DNA of 64,000 nucleotides from Phalacrocorax aristotelis (Eukaryota; Chordata; Aves; Suliformes; Phalacrocoracidae): the NCBI RefSeq assembly GCF_949628215.1, contig NC_134280.1, forward strand, positions 13,899,795 through 13,963,794, given 5' to 3'. Below, piece by piece: positions 21,494-33,200 of the stretch. Under the pieces are notes generated by a model, which ran no database searches, had not been told where the DNA came from, and saw only the letters and a list, made by a program, of their open reading frames with translations. The position numbers and the translations under genes were made by a program. Position 1 is the stretch's first letter. Each line of letters starts with the position of its first letter.

Positions 21494-24468
21494 TGGAGAT
21501 ATGTGGACATATGTGTAGACTTAGAAGCAATCAACGGTGCCTCTCAGAGACCTTTCTGCTACTCTTCACTGGCGCACTCCATCAGCTCAAGGAGGCCATG
21601 CAGATATTTATTGCAATCAGTATTTTAGTCCCTTAAAAGCTTTTATGTAGAATCTTACTGGTATTGAATGTAAAGGAAGCAAGGTCTGTGTTGCAGTCTT
21701 CATTAAAAGAGAACAACAGAAAGCCATACTTAAACATATTTGTATAGCCTGCTGAAATCTCAGAAATATGTTTAGGTTAGCATTCCAAAACTGAGTCCAA
21801 GAACCTGGACACGCGTAAAGGTCAAACAAATCTTGTTGGCTTAGTTCATACTCAGTTTTGGTTTCTGTGCGCTAGTTACCTGCTCTCTCCCCACAGCCGC
21901 AGCCATTCTGGCTAGGTTCTCTTCTTACAAGTCTTGTGGTCCTGTTTTGTACTCCCTGTTGCAGCTTGCCTAACGTGCAGGGCTCTCTGTAGGGAGACCT
22001 CTGCAGATGTGGCTGTGATTCCAGCCTCAGATGCTTTAATACTGAGAGATACCAAGTGAGTAATGAAAAACTAGGTTCTTTTTAAACATTTGAGTTTTTG
22101 TACATAGTTCTTCTACCAGACCTCCTATGGGCTGATTTCTCTGTAATTGCTCTCCAGCCAGCTGTGCTGTGCAAAACAGCTGGGCTCTTGCTCCTTTCAT
22201 TGACTGTGTAAATACTGCTCCCCTCCCAACCCATTCGTCTCTTTCTTATGCTCAAAAGACTCTCCAGGTTACTTGTTACTCCCCAAAGGGAACCTGAGAC
22301 CCAGTTCTCGGACTGATGCATGCGATGGGACACTGGAGTTAGGTGGGTGGATGTTGTGGCTCTTGAGTGTGTCTGTAGGAGCTGGCAGGGCTGTATCTCA
22401 GCGCTGCCTTGTGAGGCTAGCTGCATTTTTCTTGAAGTCTGTAGCGTCAAAGGGCTGATCTGCTGCTCTGACCTGACCCGCTGGTGTTGGGCGGTGAATG
22501 GCTTTGTCCCCACAATTCCTTTGTGCTTTGGGCAAAATGTTCATCCCAGAGGACAGAAAGGGCGTCTGAAACGGAACAAAAAGACCCTGTGGAAGTACCT
22601 GCTGAGCCAGCTGGGACCGTGCTGGTCACCTGCCTCAGCTCCCCTCCTGTTTGTGAAAAGCCTGCAGTGCTGTTAGCTGCCTTTAGAAACCTCCTCCTTC
22701 CTGGCCAGCCCCATGCACAGCCCTGCTGGGTGCTCTGCATTTCAGAGGGGTGCAGAGGGCCCTCATTGAGCACTGCTGTCAGCAGGGTGCTCTGGATGAG
22801 GGTGCAATAGGGCAAATCTGATGACACAGACCAAGTTGGAGCCAAACCAGCAGCAAATACCCCAGCACACCACCCCTCCCCAAAGGCAGACCTTTCTTTT
22901 TGCAGAGGGAGAGCTCCCCCTGCCTCTGCCCTGTAACCAGGGGAAGCAGGAGAATGCTAGTGCTGTGTTTGGCCCTGGGCTGGATCCTGCAATGGATCAG
23001 AACTGGGGTTTCGTCCCCAGTGCTAGTGATCCAAGAGGATGGTGGACCTGCAGCTTACAGCTGCAGCTGTGGTGATGGATGTGTCCTCCCTGGCTGCTCT
23101 TAGTGCCTCGGTCTCTCTCCAGCGCCCTCCATTTCACCTTTGGGGAGCTGAAGGGACATCTTGGTAGCCTACTGAGAACATGAGTTTCCAGTACTGCAAC
23201 AGGGGAGCGCAGCAGGGAGGATAAAGCCCTGTTGTCCTCCATCAGTGCATCCCTGTGTGTCTCAGCCCCAGCCCCAAGGAGCTATGCTGGGAGGAGTTGC
23301 TTTCTTCCAGCTCCCCTCCCCGTCCCCAGCTCAGGAAGGATTGGGGCTGGTGGGGACGGTGTGGGGCTGGGCTACGAAGCTTGTCAGTCCCTTTCCCTGC
23401 TGACATGAGAGCAGAGGAGGTGACCTGCTCCTGAGTTTGTCAGGATGTGCCCATGCTTTTGCTGGCTGCAGGGCTGGTTCCCTCATCTTTCCCAAGGAGT
23501 AATGCCATGGCAGGAGAAACCATGTGATCCTGGTGGGTGGGATTCCCCCAGGGCCTTTCCGCAGGCTCAGAAAAGCCATCCTCCCTAGAAGGAGGATTGG
23601 CTGCTCCATGGTTGGTGTCTTCCTTTCCCTGGACCATTCCTTTTCAACATCTTTCAGTATGCTTGTTAGAATATTCTTTTTTAATTTTTTGAATCATTCA
23701 AATAATTTTAGGTTAACGCAAATTTATTTTCCCTTTTGAGGAAATATTCAGCCGACTTGTTGGCAGCAGTTAGCTGTCTTGTTTGAATTTTTGGTAGTGG
23801 GTTTGGTGTTTTTTTTTTTTAATTATAATTTTCTATTTGTATTCTGCTTAGTATTTATGCCTGTCTTTCTCCCTATCTCAGTTCAGCATCTTCTGTTGCA
23901 GTCGTAGGGTTCAGAAGGTCAGCATAGCTGACCAGATGGCGTTTAGTCCCTCCCAGCTGTGATGGAGCTTGGTCCATCACTGTTTGCTGTTTGGTTTTTT
24001 GTTTTGTTTTGGTTTTGGGTTTTTTTGTATGGCACACTGTAGCAAATCTCCAGGAATTTAATTCCTTCTCAAATGATTTTTATATATTTTATAAAATCCT
24101 GTTAGTATGCACTGAGAGTGAACGCACTGTAACGTCCCTGAACTGACCCTGGCGCGTGCGCTGACACTACAGTAGGAGTTAACAGCTTGTCCCTCAAAAG
24201 ACGCGTGCAACAACCTGCTGCAACTCCAGTGATGAGCGTGTGTTTTCCAATACTATTGGCACACTTGGGGCTGCAAATGGTAGAACCAGGCCTTACTTTC
24301 TGAATCAGATTCTGTTCTGTTTGTCAACAGATGCTCATTAATGTGCTACTTAATTTTGTTATGTGAGTCAGTTGAGGACTGTTCATCCTTTGAGTACCCT
24401 AGAAGTATGTTATACCTGTATACAGTAGAGAGCATTCTGCTTAGGTATTTATAAATCATTGCGTATAA

Positions 24469-24476
24469 TGTACATA
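24469..24476 (+). promoter_or_regulatory. Pumilio response element in CLASP1 3' UTR
   Basis: TGTACATA matches the PUM1/PUM2 consensus UGUANAUA exactly. It lies in the AU-rich distal 3' UTR about 1 kb before the poly(A) signals. Whether it is occupied is inference. Confidence 0.55.
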
Positions 24477-25511
24477 GTAAGGTTGTTTAGTATGTTGAAC
24501 ATGACCTGATTATTTTTATTTTTTGTTTCCTTTGAAGTACTCAAAGGGCTAGCTCTGCAAGTCACTTCTCTGATCTCCAGTGTTCTGACTTCAGCAAGCT
24601 GTACAATCATTTTGTTTTCTATTCAGCAAGCATAAAGGTCTCTCTGGCTACAAATCACAGTGTCCACGCATGCTTGCAGAGAAAGATCTGCATGCTGGCA
24701 GTGCCTCACCGCACCGGTGAAGCTTTGTTCGCGTTCTCCTGGCAGTAGCCAACTACTGCAGCTGCCTTTTTTTTTTTCTTGCTGCCCATTATGCAGGGCT
24801 TCAATTTTTCGTACCTTTAAAAAAAAAAGAAAAAAAAAAAAAAGTATTTAATTTGCCCACCATGCTTTAAAAGTCTGAATGGGAGAAAACTCTCAGCAGG
24901 CAGCGGCTCCTGGCTGCAAGGTTGCCGAAATCTCAGATGTGGATGTTTTTTCTGCCATTGGCTGCACCAGTGCTCCGTGGGCATGGGCAAATACTGGATC
25001 CATCCGCCCCACAGGTCTACGTACTGTAGTTCTCATGTAGTGCAGAAATACCGAGGCATGTGGCTTTCTTAAGGTACACTATGTGTGCTTGCCTGGATTA
25101 CAATACAATACGAGACTGTCTTTTTTTATTGCTTATTATAGCTTACCAATAACCTGTATAAGTAACGTAACTCGCATCTTTGTCATCAAAACCTTTTCTC
25201 CCCACCCCTTTATTTATCAAGCATAATATTACATATTAAGGGACAGAAAATAGACCTTTGTAGAATACAGCAGGACGTTGCTAACAATGTTTTAAATGGG
25301 AAGTAAAAACTGCTCTGAAAAATGCCAGCCATGAGAAATTACTTTGTTGGCACCATGTTCATGCGCATGTATTTTTTTCTATTTTTTCCGCTTTTGTCAT
25401 GTTACATCCATATCTGTATTTATATCTTATTTGTTTCACTTTTGAGTGTATCATGGCAATTGTACAGATGTTTTTTGTTAACATTTATGTGATAGAATTT
25501 GCTAAAAAAAA

Positions 25512-25522
25512 AATAAAATAAA
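25512..25522 (+). terminator. CLASP1: CLASP1 polyadenylation signals (tandem AATAAA)
   Basis: Two overlapping AATAAA hexamers begin at 25512 and 25517. They are followed by 'ccttttgagtttgcc' and then a T/G-rich element (25560-25577, a T run followed by GGGGG), as expected downstream of a cleavage site. Cleavage is expected at about 25,530-25,545. Open coding structure for CLASP1 stops 4 kb earlier, and nothing downstream looks like continuing UTR. Confidence 0.75.
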
Positions 25523-28500
25523 ACCTTTTGAGTTTGCCCTAGAATAAGTGGAAGTTGGATTTTTTTTTTTTTGGGGGTAGAAATATTAAAGTAGATTCTA
25601 CACTATCCAACACAGCTGCTCGCTCCAGCTGCCTTTGCTTGTAAAGGATTTGCTCTTATTCCTGCCCCGGCTGCTGTGTTTTCATGTATTAATTAGAGGG
25701 TGCATGGTGGTCTGGCTGTTTCCTACAGGCACCAGTCTGAGTGGCAGCGGGGCCAGCAGGCAGCTCATCTGGTGGGGTGCTGGTCTTTTGCTGTCAGCTT
25801 TTGAAGGCTTTTGGGAAGTCATGATTTTAGGGGATTCTTGTGATGTTATGAACTGAAGAGCTGTATGCTCTTTGAAACTGACGGTCTCGTGCAAAGTCAC
25901 GCAACTCAAGGAGCAAGGGCTTCGAAAGATGCCTGTGTTATAAGGCTCATTAAGAGAATTGCAGAAAATATGTGGCAGTAGAAATTTTGGTGATGAAGTG
26001 TTTGGAGAGACGAAGGAATGCTGGGAACTGCACAGGTCTCTGTGCCTGGTACCAAAAGACATAGAACTTGACTTTGAACTGGCTGGGGAGCCTGAGCGAA
26101 TGCTTGAGGATTTGTGAGTTATCAGGGGGAATAATAGCTCATCAAAATTTAAAAACCTGTAGTGAAGCTGTGCTGTACACTCGGGGGAATATATCCCCTA
26201 AGGTATGACTTCTACGTTGATGCTATTTCTTTAGCATCAAGGTAAAAGGTCCTCATACCTCGTGGTGGGTGCAAGGGAATCAGGAGAGTACGAGAGGTTC
26301 AGTTTTCCTATGGGAGGCTTTTGGTGTGAATGTTCGCAGACGGAGTACGTGGAGAGTGCTACGGTGTGTGAGCACCAGCATTCAGGGGTCAGTCTTTCTG
26401 GCCATGCTGGGTATAAGGCACTGCTACTGAAACTATCCTCTCTCTCTTCCTGCAAGAGGATTATTTTATCTGCCCTTTTTACTCTCCAGTTAGTTACTGA
26501 GCTAGAACAAGTTTGACAATTTTGGGGGGAAGTTTGAGACAAACAATTGTTTAGCTGCAGACCCTTCACAGCATCAGCAGCCTCACCGGTGTCTCCTTTG
26601 CCCTGGTGCTCCTGGCTGCCACCAAGCTCTGCCTGCGCCAGCCCACGGACCCTTCTGCATCGAGTCAGGGGCTGAGCTGGGAGTGAGGAGCAGTGATTGC
26701 TCTCCCTGCTGCAGATGGACCATCTCATTCATGCGGTGGCAGGGTCTTTTTAGACTCCGCTGCATGTCAGAGCAGTACAAGGGAAGGTCTAGCCTTGCCC
26801 AGTGACTCTGGATTCTTCTCAGAGCATTTCCCGTGTGTTTTTTCTCAAGCTGTGCCGCGTACCTGTGGTTATAAGAAAGGGAGGAGAGAATGAATAGAGC
26901 GCTATCTCATCTGTGCCTTGTAAAACTCCAGATGCTGGCCTAAATAAGCCTTACAGCCCTGAGGGATTTGGAAAAAGCTCTGAAGCCCGAGGCATTGCAA
27001 ATGTGGTATTAGACGAGCTGGATTTCACCAACACATGCTTGAAATGGTCAGTTCTTGCAAAACCCTTTGTGGGGGCTGAGGAGAGGGACATCCTGCAGAT
27101 ACAGAAATAGGTCATTCTGGCAGTTTGTCCAGGACTTATATGGGGATCTGTCTGCATGGCCAGAGGTCTCCTTTCCTTCCAGAGCACCAGGTGGCAAGGG
27201 TTGGACCAGAGGAGGCTGGACATTGGCCTACTCCATCTCCAGAGATCACCTCTCTGTACCCTGCAACCAGGTTTTACCAAACCTTTGCACTGTTGCTCAG
27301 GTTATGAGGAATGAAGGCCAAGACGGAGAGGTAGCTGCTGGCTCATCACCAACCATCGCCAGATGCACAGAGCTCCTCTCGGAGGAGTTGTCTTCTCGCA
27401 GCAATGGCTCGTGCCTCCAGGCACTCGCTGACCAGGTCTGACCCTCTGCTGATCTCCTTGGAAAATACACAAACATGGGCCTTCGTGCCAAGACTTGCAC
27501 CCTTGGGGGTGCCAGCACAGGCCACCCCCTCTTTGCTGCTGGAGCAGCATGGCAGAAGGCAAGTTTTGCAAGATGCAACCGCAGCAAGTGAAAAGCTCAA
27601 CAGGAGCTTCCCAGAGCAGTTACTCCCAATGAAATACAGGAGCAGAAGAAAATAATCCTCTCGCTCATTCTCCTGGCTCCTTCTGTGCTGGATTTTGGTG
27701 TGTCTTTCAGGGCTGAGACTGCAGCGTGTTGACAAGGGGTGTTTGTTTATTGAACCACCTCAAAGTATCAATCCCTTGTAGCTTCTTTGTCACAAAGTCC
27801 CCTGCTGTCCTAAGCCTCATGATTGCTTCACAGATGGAGAATGAGGAATGACTGCAACTGCTGGCTTAGATGGTTTTGCTGGACTCTCCCCTATGGTGGA
27901 GGACTGGAGTTGCTGTCAGCAATTAAAGGTAGTAGGAGATTCCTGGCAAGCACGAAGGCTTGCTCTCAGCACTTGCAGCCCATTCTCAGTTCAATTCTCT
28001 GTCCTGGAGGGTCTGAACTGCAGCTGATTTCTTCGCAGCCCAGGACTTTGCAATCCCTCTCGAACAATTTTGCGACCTCTTCCCTCCCACTGAGGGATGT
28101 GCCGAGGAACAGCTCAGTGCATGTCAACAGAGTTGTGCTCCTGGACCAGGTGCGTTATCTTAATTTGCTGCAGTTAAAGAATACGATGTTTTGGCTTCAA
28201 ACCCCTGAGAAAGTGCAGCTTAGTTGATCAGTGGTAACTTGTTAAGATGAATAATTCCACAGCTTCTGATTATGCAACCCAGTTATTTGCTTGTGCAACC
28301 CTCATTTACCCTCCTCAAGCAATATCACACACCCCTCTCATGCCTTTACCAACCCAACATATTTTTCCTGCTTTGCCTTTTCATACACGTCCATGAAGTC
28401 TGGAAAGGGCCCTCCCTGGCGAGCACACCCCAGTCCCAGTGGGAGCCTGCAGGGAGGAGGCTCAGTGCAGAAGTGTATGTAATGTTGACCTTGGGGAAGA

Positions 28501-30042
28501 GAGGACAGACTGTAAATCTCCAGCCTCTGTTGTGGTAGGAAAAAAGTCCTGCAAGGCTTTTGGGAAGCTGCTGGGGCAACATGGTCATAGAAGTCAACCT
28601 GAGCATCAGGCTGGGATGGAGGGGTCTCTTGCCAGCAGACACTGGGTGGTTGTGTGTTTGTTTAGGTCCAGAGAAAGACAAGCACTCGTGATCCCCAGTC
28701 ATGGATCCATCCGTGGGTAATACAGAATTATAGCTAATATGTGCATGGGACTGGAGAAGGTTGCTTCAGTAGCAGTGTCGGTCTCTGAGTGCCTGTACCA
28801 TGTCCGGCTCTCCCCTTCCAGGGAAGCACTCATGCACAAATAGGAGGATGATTACACCTTTGCAGCCACTGTGCTTCCCTGGACTGCTGAAGCATAGGAG
28901 ATGCTTACATGTTTCAGGTTCTTCCCAGGGATCTGAATGCAGCCAAAGGCTCAGGAAATATTGGCCCAATAAACCCAAGGTCCTTGTGCAACATTGCTCT
29001 CCATGCTGCTTTGTCATAACTTGGCAGGTACTGAAACAGGCGAAGCAAAACCATTTCTTTCCAAAACAGGGCTATTTATATCCAAACTTCAGTGCTAACC
29101 TATTAATGAGCAGCCAGCGATTCTCCTTGCTGTCTGGCATGGGAGCCAACGGAGATGGGTGTTCGTCTCTTGGGGCAGGCACAATGCATGGGGATGATGC
29201 TCATGGGGCTTTGTCCCACCAAGGAACCCAGGGCTGGGTGGCTGCAGGAGGGCTCAGCAGGAAACAGCCACTTGGATGCAATGAAAAGGCAAGAGCTCGC
29301 TTGGGAGTGGAGGAGACGGGGAGCAGCTGAACAGGCAGTGGAGGAGAAAGCAAAGGCAGCATAAACCAGACTGAGCTAACGCGGAGCCGGGGGGATTACA
29401 GGGTGCTGGGGAAGGTGCTCGCAAACACATCGGGGTCAAAGCAGCCCTCCAGAGCTAGGGGTAATAATTAATGAGGAGAGGGATGAAATTCATAATGACT
29501 CAAAAATGTCTGAGATAATGAACTCCTTCTCTTTAAATCCACTTTTAACAAGAAAGCTAAGGGAAAGGATTTAGATCAATTAAGAAGTAAAGAAAAGCAA
29601 TTTTGTAAAAATAGCTATTGACACAAGCAAGTGGGAGAACAGCTGGAAAGTCTCTGTGCAGAGGTAGCAATGGCTGAGGCCTGTAGCTGAGGGGGTTTGG
29701 CAGGGGAAGGTTTTGTTCTTAAACGATGGAGAATTGCAGTGAAACCTGCCCACACCCACCTCCGTGTTTGTGTAGCCATCCCCGTGCAGGGAGCAGGGAT
29801 GACCCTGGACCAGCTGGCGAAGGGGAGCTGCTCGAGCCCAAGGTGCAGGAGGGGAAATGGAGTGAAAAACACTCCTCACTGGCTGCGTGCTGCTGCAGGA
29901 ACTGCATTGCTGGTGGCGGAGGGCAGCCCATGTGCATCCAGCACGCAGCAGCTTCGCACTCGGACATCTCCGTTTATGGGCAGTGGTTGCTGGCGAGGTA
30001 CCAAATTCCAACTTTCAGCTAAGCTGCTATGATACCTTTTTT

Positions 30043-30265
30043 CACAGAATCGTAGAATGGTTTGGGTTAGAAGGGGGGGTTATAGATCATCTAGTCCACC
30101 CCGCCTGCTGTGGGCAGGGGCATCTTTCACTAAGTCAGGTTGCTCTAAGCCCCATCCAACCTGACCTTGACCACTTTTAAGGATGGGGCATCCACAACAC
30201 CTCTGAGCAACCTGTTCCAGTGCCTCCCCGCTCTCACTGTAAAAAATTTCTTCCTTAAATCCAAT
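30043..30265 (-). mobile_element. CR1 LINE 3' region, antisense
   Basis: The block begins with 'cacagaatcgtagaatgg' followed by 'tttgggttagaagg', 'catctagtccaccccgcctg', 'ccccatccaacctgacctt', 'ggatggggcatccacaac', 'gcaacctgttccagtgcc' and 'aatttcttccttaaatcc'. This is the most familiar avian CR1 3' sequence read on the opposite strand. It is 5'-truncated at about 220-280 bp and relatively well preserved, so it is younger than the other CR1 copies here. The far end may extend to about 30,325. Confidence 0.93.
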
Positions 30266-33200
30266 CTCCTACTTACCATTATGTCTGCCCTCGTTCATTG
30301 TTACTGCTCTTTCTCATCTCCTGCAGATAAACTGGGTCATACTGAAGTCTAACATAGCATGGCAGAGCTAAACAGCTCTTTTATTCTGTTTAGGGTGCCC
30401 CAAGGGCTATCACTGGGGTTTGTTTTTTTCATAGTGAAGCTCAGCCTCCCCAGGCGTGTCTTTGCTTGCCGCCACCTTTGGTGGCGTTTCACCACCATTT
30501 TGGTTGTGAAATCCAGACCTGGGAAAGGAGGCTAAGCAAGCTGGCAATACCCCATTTCTGTATTTAACAACACTGTATGGCATAAAGGCACCCATAAATG
30601 ACAGCAGGTAGGGTAGTAATCAAAGGGGACACCAGTGTGCTCCTGGGACCTGGAGATGTAGTGACTGCCTCTTGCTGGGACTCACCCCATGGTCTATTTG
30701 ACTCCTGGTCCCAGCTGTTGGCCATACAGGGGGCACCTGCAATGTGAACTCTGTTTTGGTGTTTGCATGACCTGTCCATGGCAGCACTACTAGATTTAAC
30801 AAGTCACTGTGAATTTGGCAGTGAGCTGGTGACAAAGTCTGGCTATCCTCTTGCTGACAAGCTCTGGGGTGACCATGGTGGGGAGCAGCAGGGGGTCGGG
30901 GCCAAAATCCATTCCTGTGGGATGGAGCAACATGTATGTGGTGGCCCTCAAAGCAACAACCCCACCATTGCCTTCAACCCTGCCAAAGCTCAGGGATCAC
31001 AAAAGAGGCTGGAAACATTGGAATTGCCCCTAAAGCCTGTTCATTAGCTCCCCTTTAGAAGAAATATTTTTGGCTTGCTCTGGCTGCTGTGCAGCAGGAC
31101 ACAGGAATGTTCTCTTCCTTGTCCCGGTGACCCAACTTCTTTACACCTGTAACCCCATCACCCCATCATCCTTGCTGCAGAGTGGCTCTGTAAAGGTCCA
31201 TTATGGCCAGACCAGCCTCCTGCCTCCTCTGCACAATCGGGTGCCCTGGCATTGGGTCTCCAGCTTACCCTGTGCTGAAACAGTCTCTCAGCCCTCCGGC
31301 GTGGGCTGGGGCTGGCTCAGCACCTCATGGTTGGTGCTCGGGGCTGAAAGGGTTAAACAGATGGCCCTGTCGCAGGGGCAGTTTCTCAGCTGCAGGTCTA
31401 TAAATAGGAGCTGGGTTTCTAATCTGCTTGCCACTCATTTCCACTCCCTGCCAGTTTTTTCCTGCTTCTTCCTGCAAGGAGGTATCTGCAGGTGATGGTC
31501 TGTAGCCCCACAGATGCTGCTGGGAGAGGGAGGATCGTGGCTGAGTCCTGCTCAGTGAGACTGTTGGTCCTCCTGTAACCCATCCTGATTAAAAAGCCAA
31601 AAAAAAGAGGGGAAAGAAACAAAGCCCTGCCCTGGCAGAGTCTCCGTGTCCCTGGTCTGTGCTGTGGAACCCCAGCCTAGCTTTACGCCCTGCCTTGCCT
31701 GCCCTGAGCTGTGTTGGAGTTTCCTGTTTTAGGACAGATGAAATCCTGGTCCAAGCACTGCAACTTGATGTTGAAGACCCAGCTCTGCTCCCTGTGTACA
31801 GACTCCCTGGGCAGCAGCCAGAGAGGGAGCAGGGAGTGGGAGCTGGCAGCATTTTTGGGCTCCCGGCAAGACTCCCATCTGTTGGCTCCCCCCGTGCCTG
31901 CATCCCCTGCCCTATCTCTTCCATCTCTCTGACAGCTCTAACAACTCCATCCCTGCCGAGTGACGGTCAGGCCATAAATCCTTGTGAAGGGTGTGAAGAC
32001 CTGCTGGAAGAAGACACTGGGTGTTTGCAGTCTAGGACTCTGAAGAAGGGCCAGCTTCACGCTGGGACAAGGAAGATGCAGGCAGGTTGGAGAGTGGCCA
32101 GAGATCAGTGAGGACACGATGACTCCCAGCAAGCTTGACCTGGGTTGGATAACAGGCAACAGAACAGGGCCTGAGGAGACATGAGAACAACCCTCAAATA
32201 TGCAAGAGGAGAATGCAGACAGTGGGGATGATCTCTTCTCTGGAGATGGGGCAAGAAGCCTTGGGCTTAACAAGAAAAGTTTAGATGAGGAAAACTCACT
32301 AATAGTCAGAATAATAAAGCTGACTTGTCTCCAGGCCTAATCTTGACAAAATGATGATTTGATTGAGCATCCAAAGGGGAAAGTAACTCTTGAAGGGTGA
32401 ATGAGCTGGGGGAAAATCCTTCTGTTGTCTCAATCTGATGCATTTTGTTCCACTTAGCCTGAAAACTCAGCTTGGACGAGCTCTTCTGTTGATGAACAAA
32501 GAATAGACTGGAGAAGAATCAGCCAACACACGGGCAGTTCATTGTGTGGCTCCTTCTGAGCATGGTGTCCGTACAGCCGGGTCTGGGCCAGGTCAGGTGG
32601 GTGTCCTGGGGGCCTTTCCCCATGCACCCGGCTCGAGCTTTGTTGCCACCAACGGGTGCTTTCAAAGGCTGCTGACTCACCAAAATGGAAATGTTCTGCC
32701 AAAAAATGTTGAGTTTGATAAAATTGCTAATGGGATCCTGCTGGCTTCCCTGACAGCTTGGCTCTGCGCCTGCATTTGGAGTAGTTGCTAAAAGGGAGGT
32801 TGGTCTTCACAGCCGAAGGAGTGTGATGTTTGTGGCTCCCAGGGCACCAGCTCTGCTATGGCTCTGGATGGGCTGAGCCAAGCCAGGGGATCCTGGTGGC
32901 ACCTGCAGCCCTGCGACCCCCAGCACCATGTCTTGCAGCTGCCCCTAGTGCTTGTTGTGCTATGGGTTGGCTTCCAAGGAACGTCTTGTGTCGGACACTG
33001 ATATAACCTTTTTTCCTCAAAATCTTGAATTCTCATTTATTTTATTTTTTTAGGAATGAAATTTCAGTCTTCTGGCCTGTTTCAGCTCTGCCTTGCAGGC
33101 CCGGCCTGGGCGAAGGATGCTGTGCTAGAGGCAGTTGAATAGGATGCCCTGACCTGTACCCCAGCTCCTCTTGCCCTGGGAGGCAGGGAGCACCTACCCA

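Larger units (their letters stand above)
1..25540 (+). other. CLASP1: CLASP1 gene, 3' part (gene-level entry)
   Basis: CLASP1 is a cytoplasmic linker-associated protein that binds microtubule plus ends, promotes rescue and suppresses catastrophe. It acts at the cell cortex, Golgi, kinetochores and spindle. The window opens inside a late intron and covers the last seven coding exons and the whole 3' UTR. All exon junctions have GT-AG borders, and the phases (1, 0, 1, 0, 0, 0) join into one uninterrupted frame of about 375 codons. The order is a Ser/Pro-rich linker (first two exons), then the helical HEAT/TOG-like C-terminal domain (known in the family to bind CLIP-170, LL5beta, GCC185 and CENP-E), then a short Ser-rich tail. 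The tail reads TTNSNSSSSSDVSTHS, which is CLASP1-like and unlike the CLASP2 tail. The same-strand TFCP2L1 downstream supports the choice of paralogue. Full CLASP1 is about 1,500 residues, so roughly the first 1,150 are encoded outside the window. Confidence 0.96.
21494..25540 (+). other. CLASP1: CLASP1 3' untranslated region
   Basis: The 3' UTR is about 4 kb, taken from the stop codon to just past tandem AATAAA hexamers. The first 2 kb (about 21,850-23,600) is relatively GC-rich, and the rest becomes AT-rich with long T runs (about 23,808-23,821) and an A-rich tract (24,820-24,843). The 24,050-25,500 part looks like typical conserved UTR, with a Pumilio element and AU-rich segments. No splice pair or second coding frame was supported. 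A shorter isoform using ATTAAA at 21702-21707 cannot be excluded. The exact cleavage base is inferred. Confidence 0.75.

Noticed and set aside
21340..21636. Open frame with a short glutamine run overlapping the last CLASP1 exon
   Set aside because: It is a shifted frame of the AAC/AGC-rich codons that encode the Ser/Asn tail. The spliced frame with its conserved tail is the real one.
28800..29330. 176-codon open frame in the intergenic region
   Set aside because: Compositionally ordinary, with several overlapping frames, no recognised domain, no promoter or splice pattern. Chance frame in moderately GC-rich DNA.
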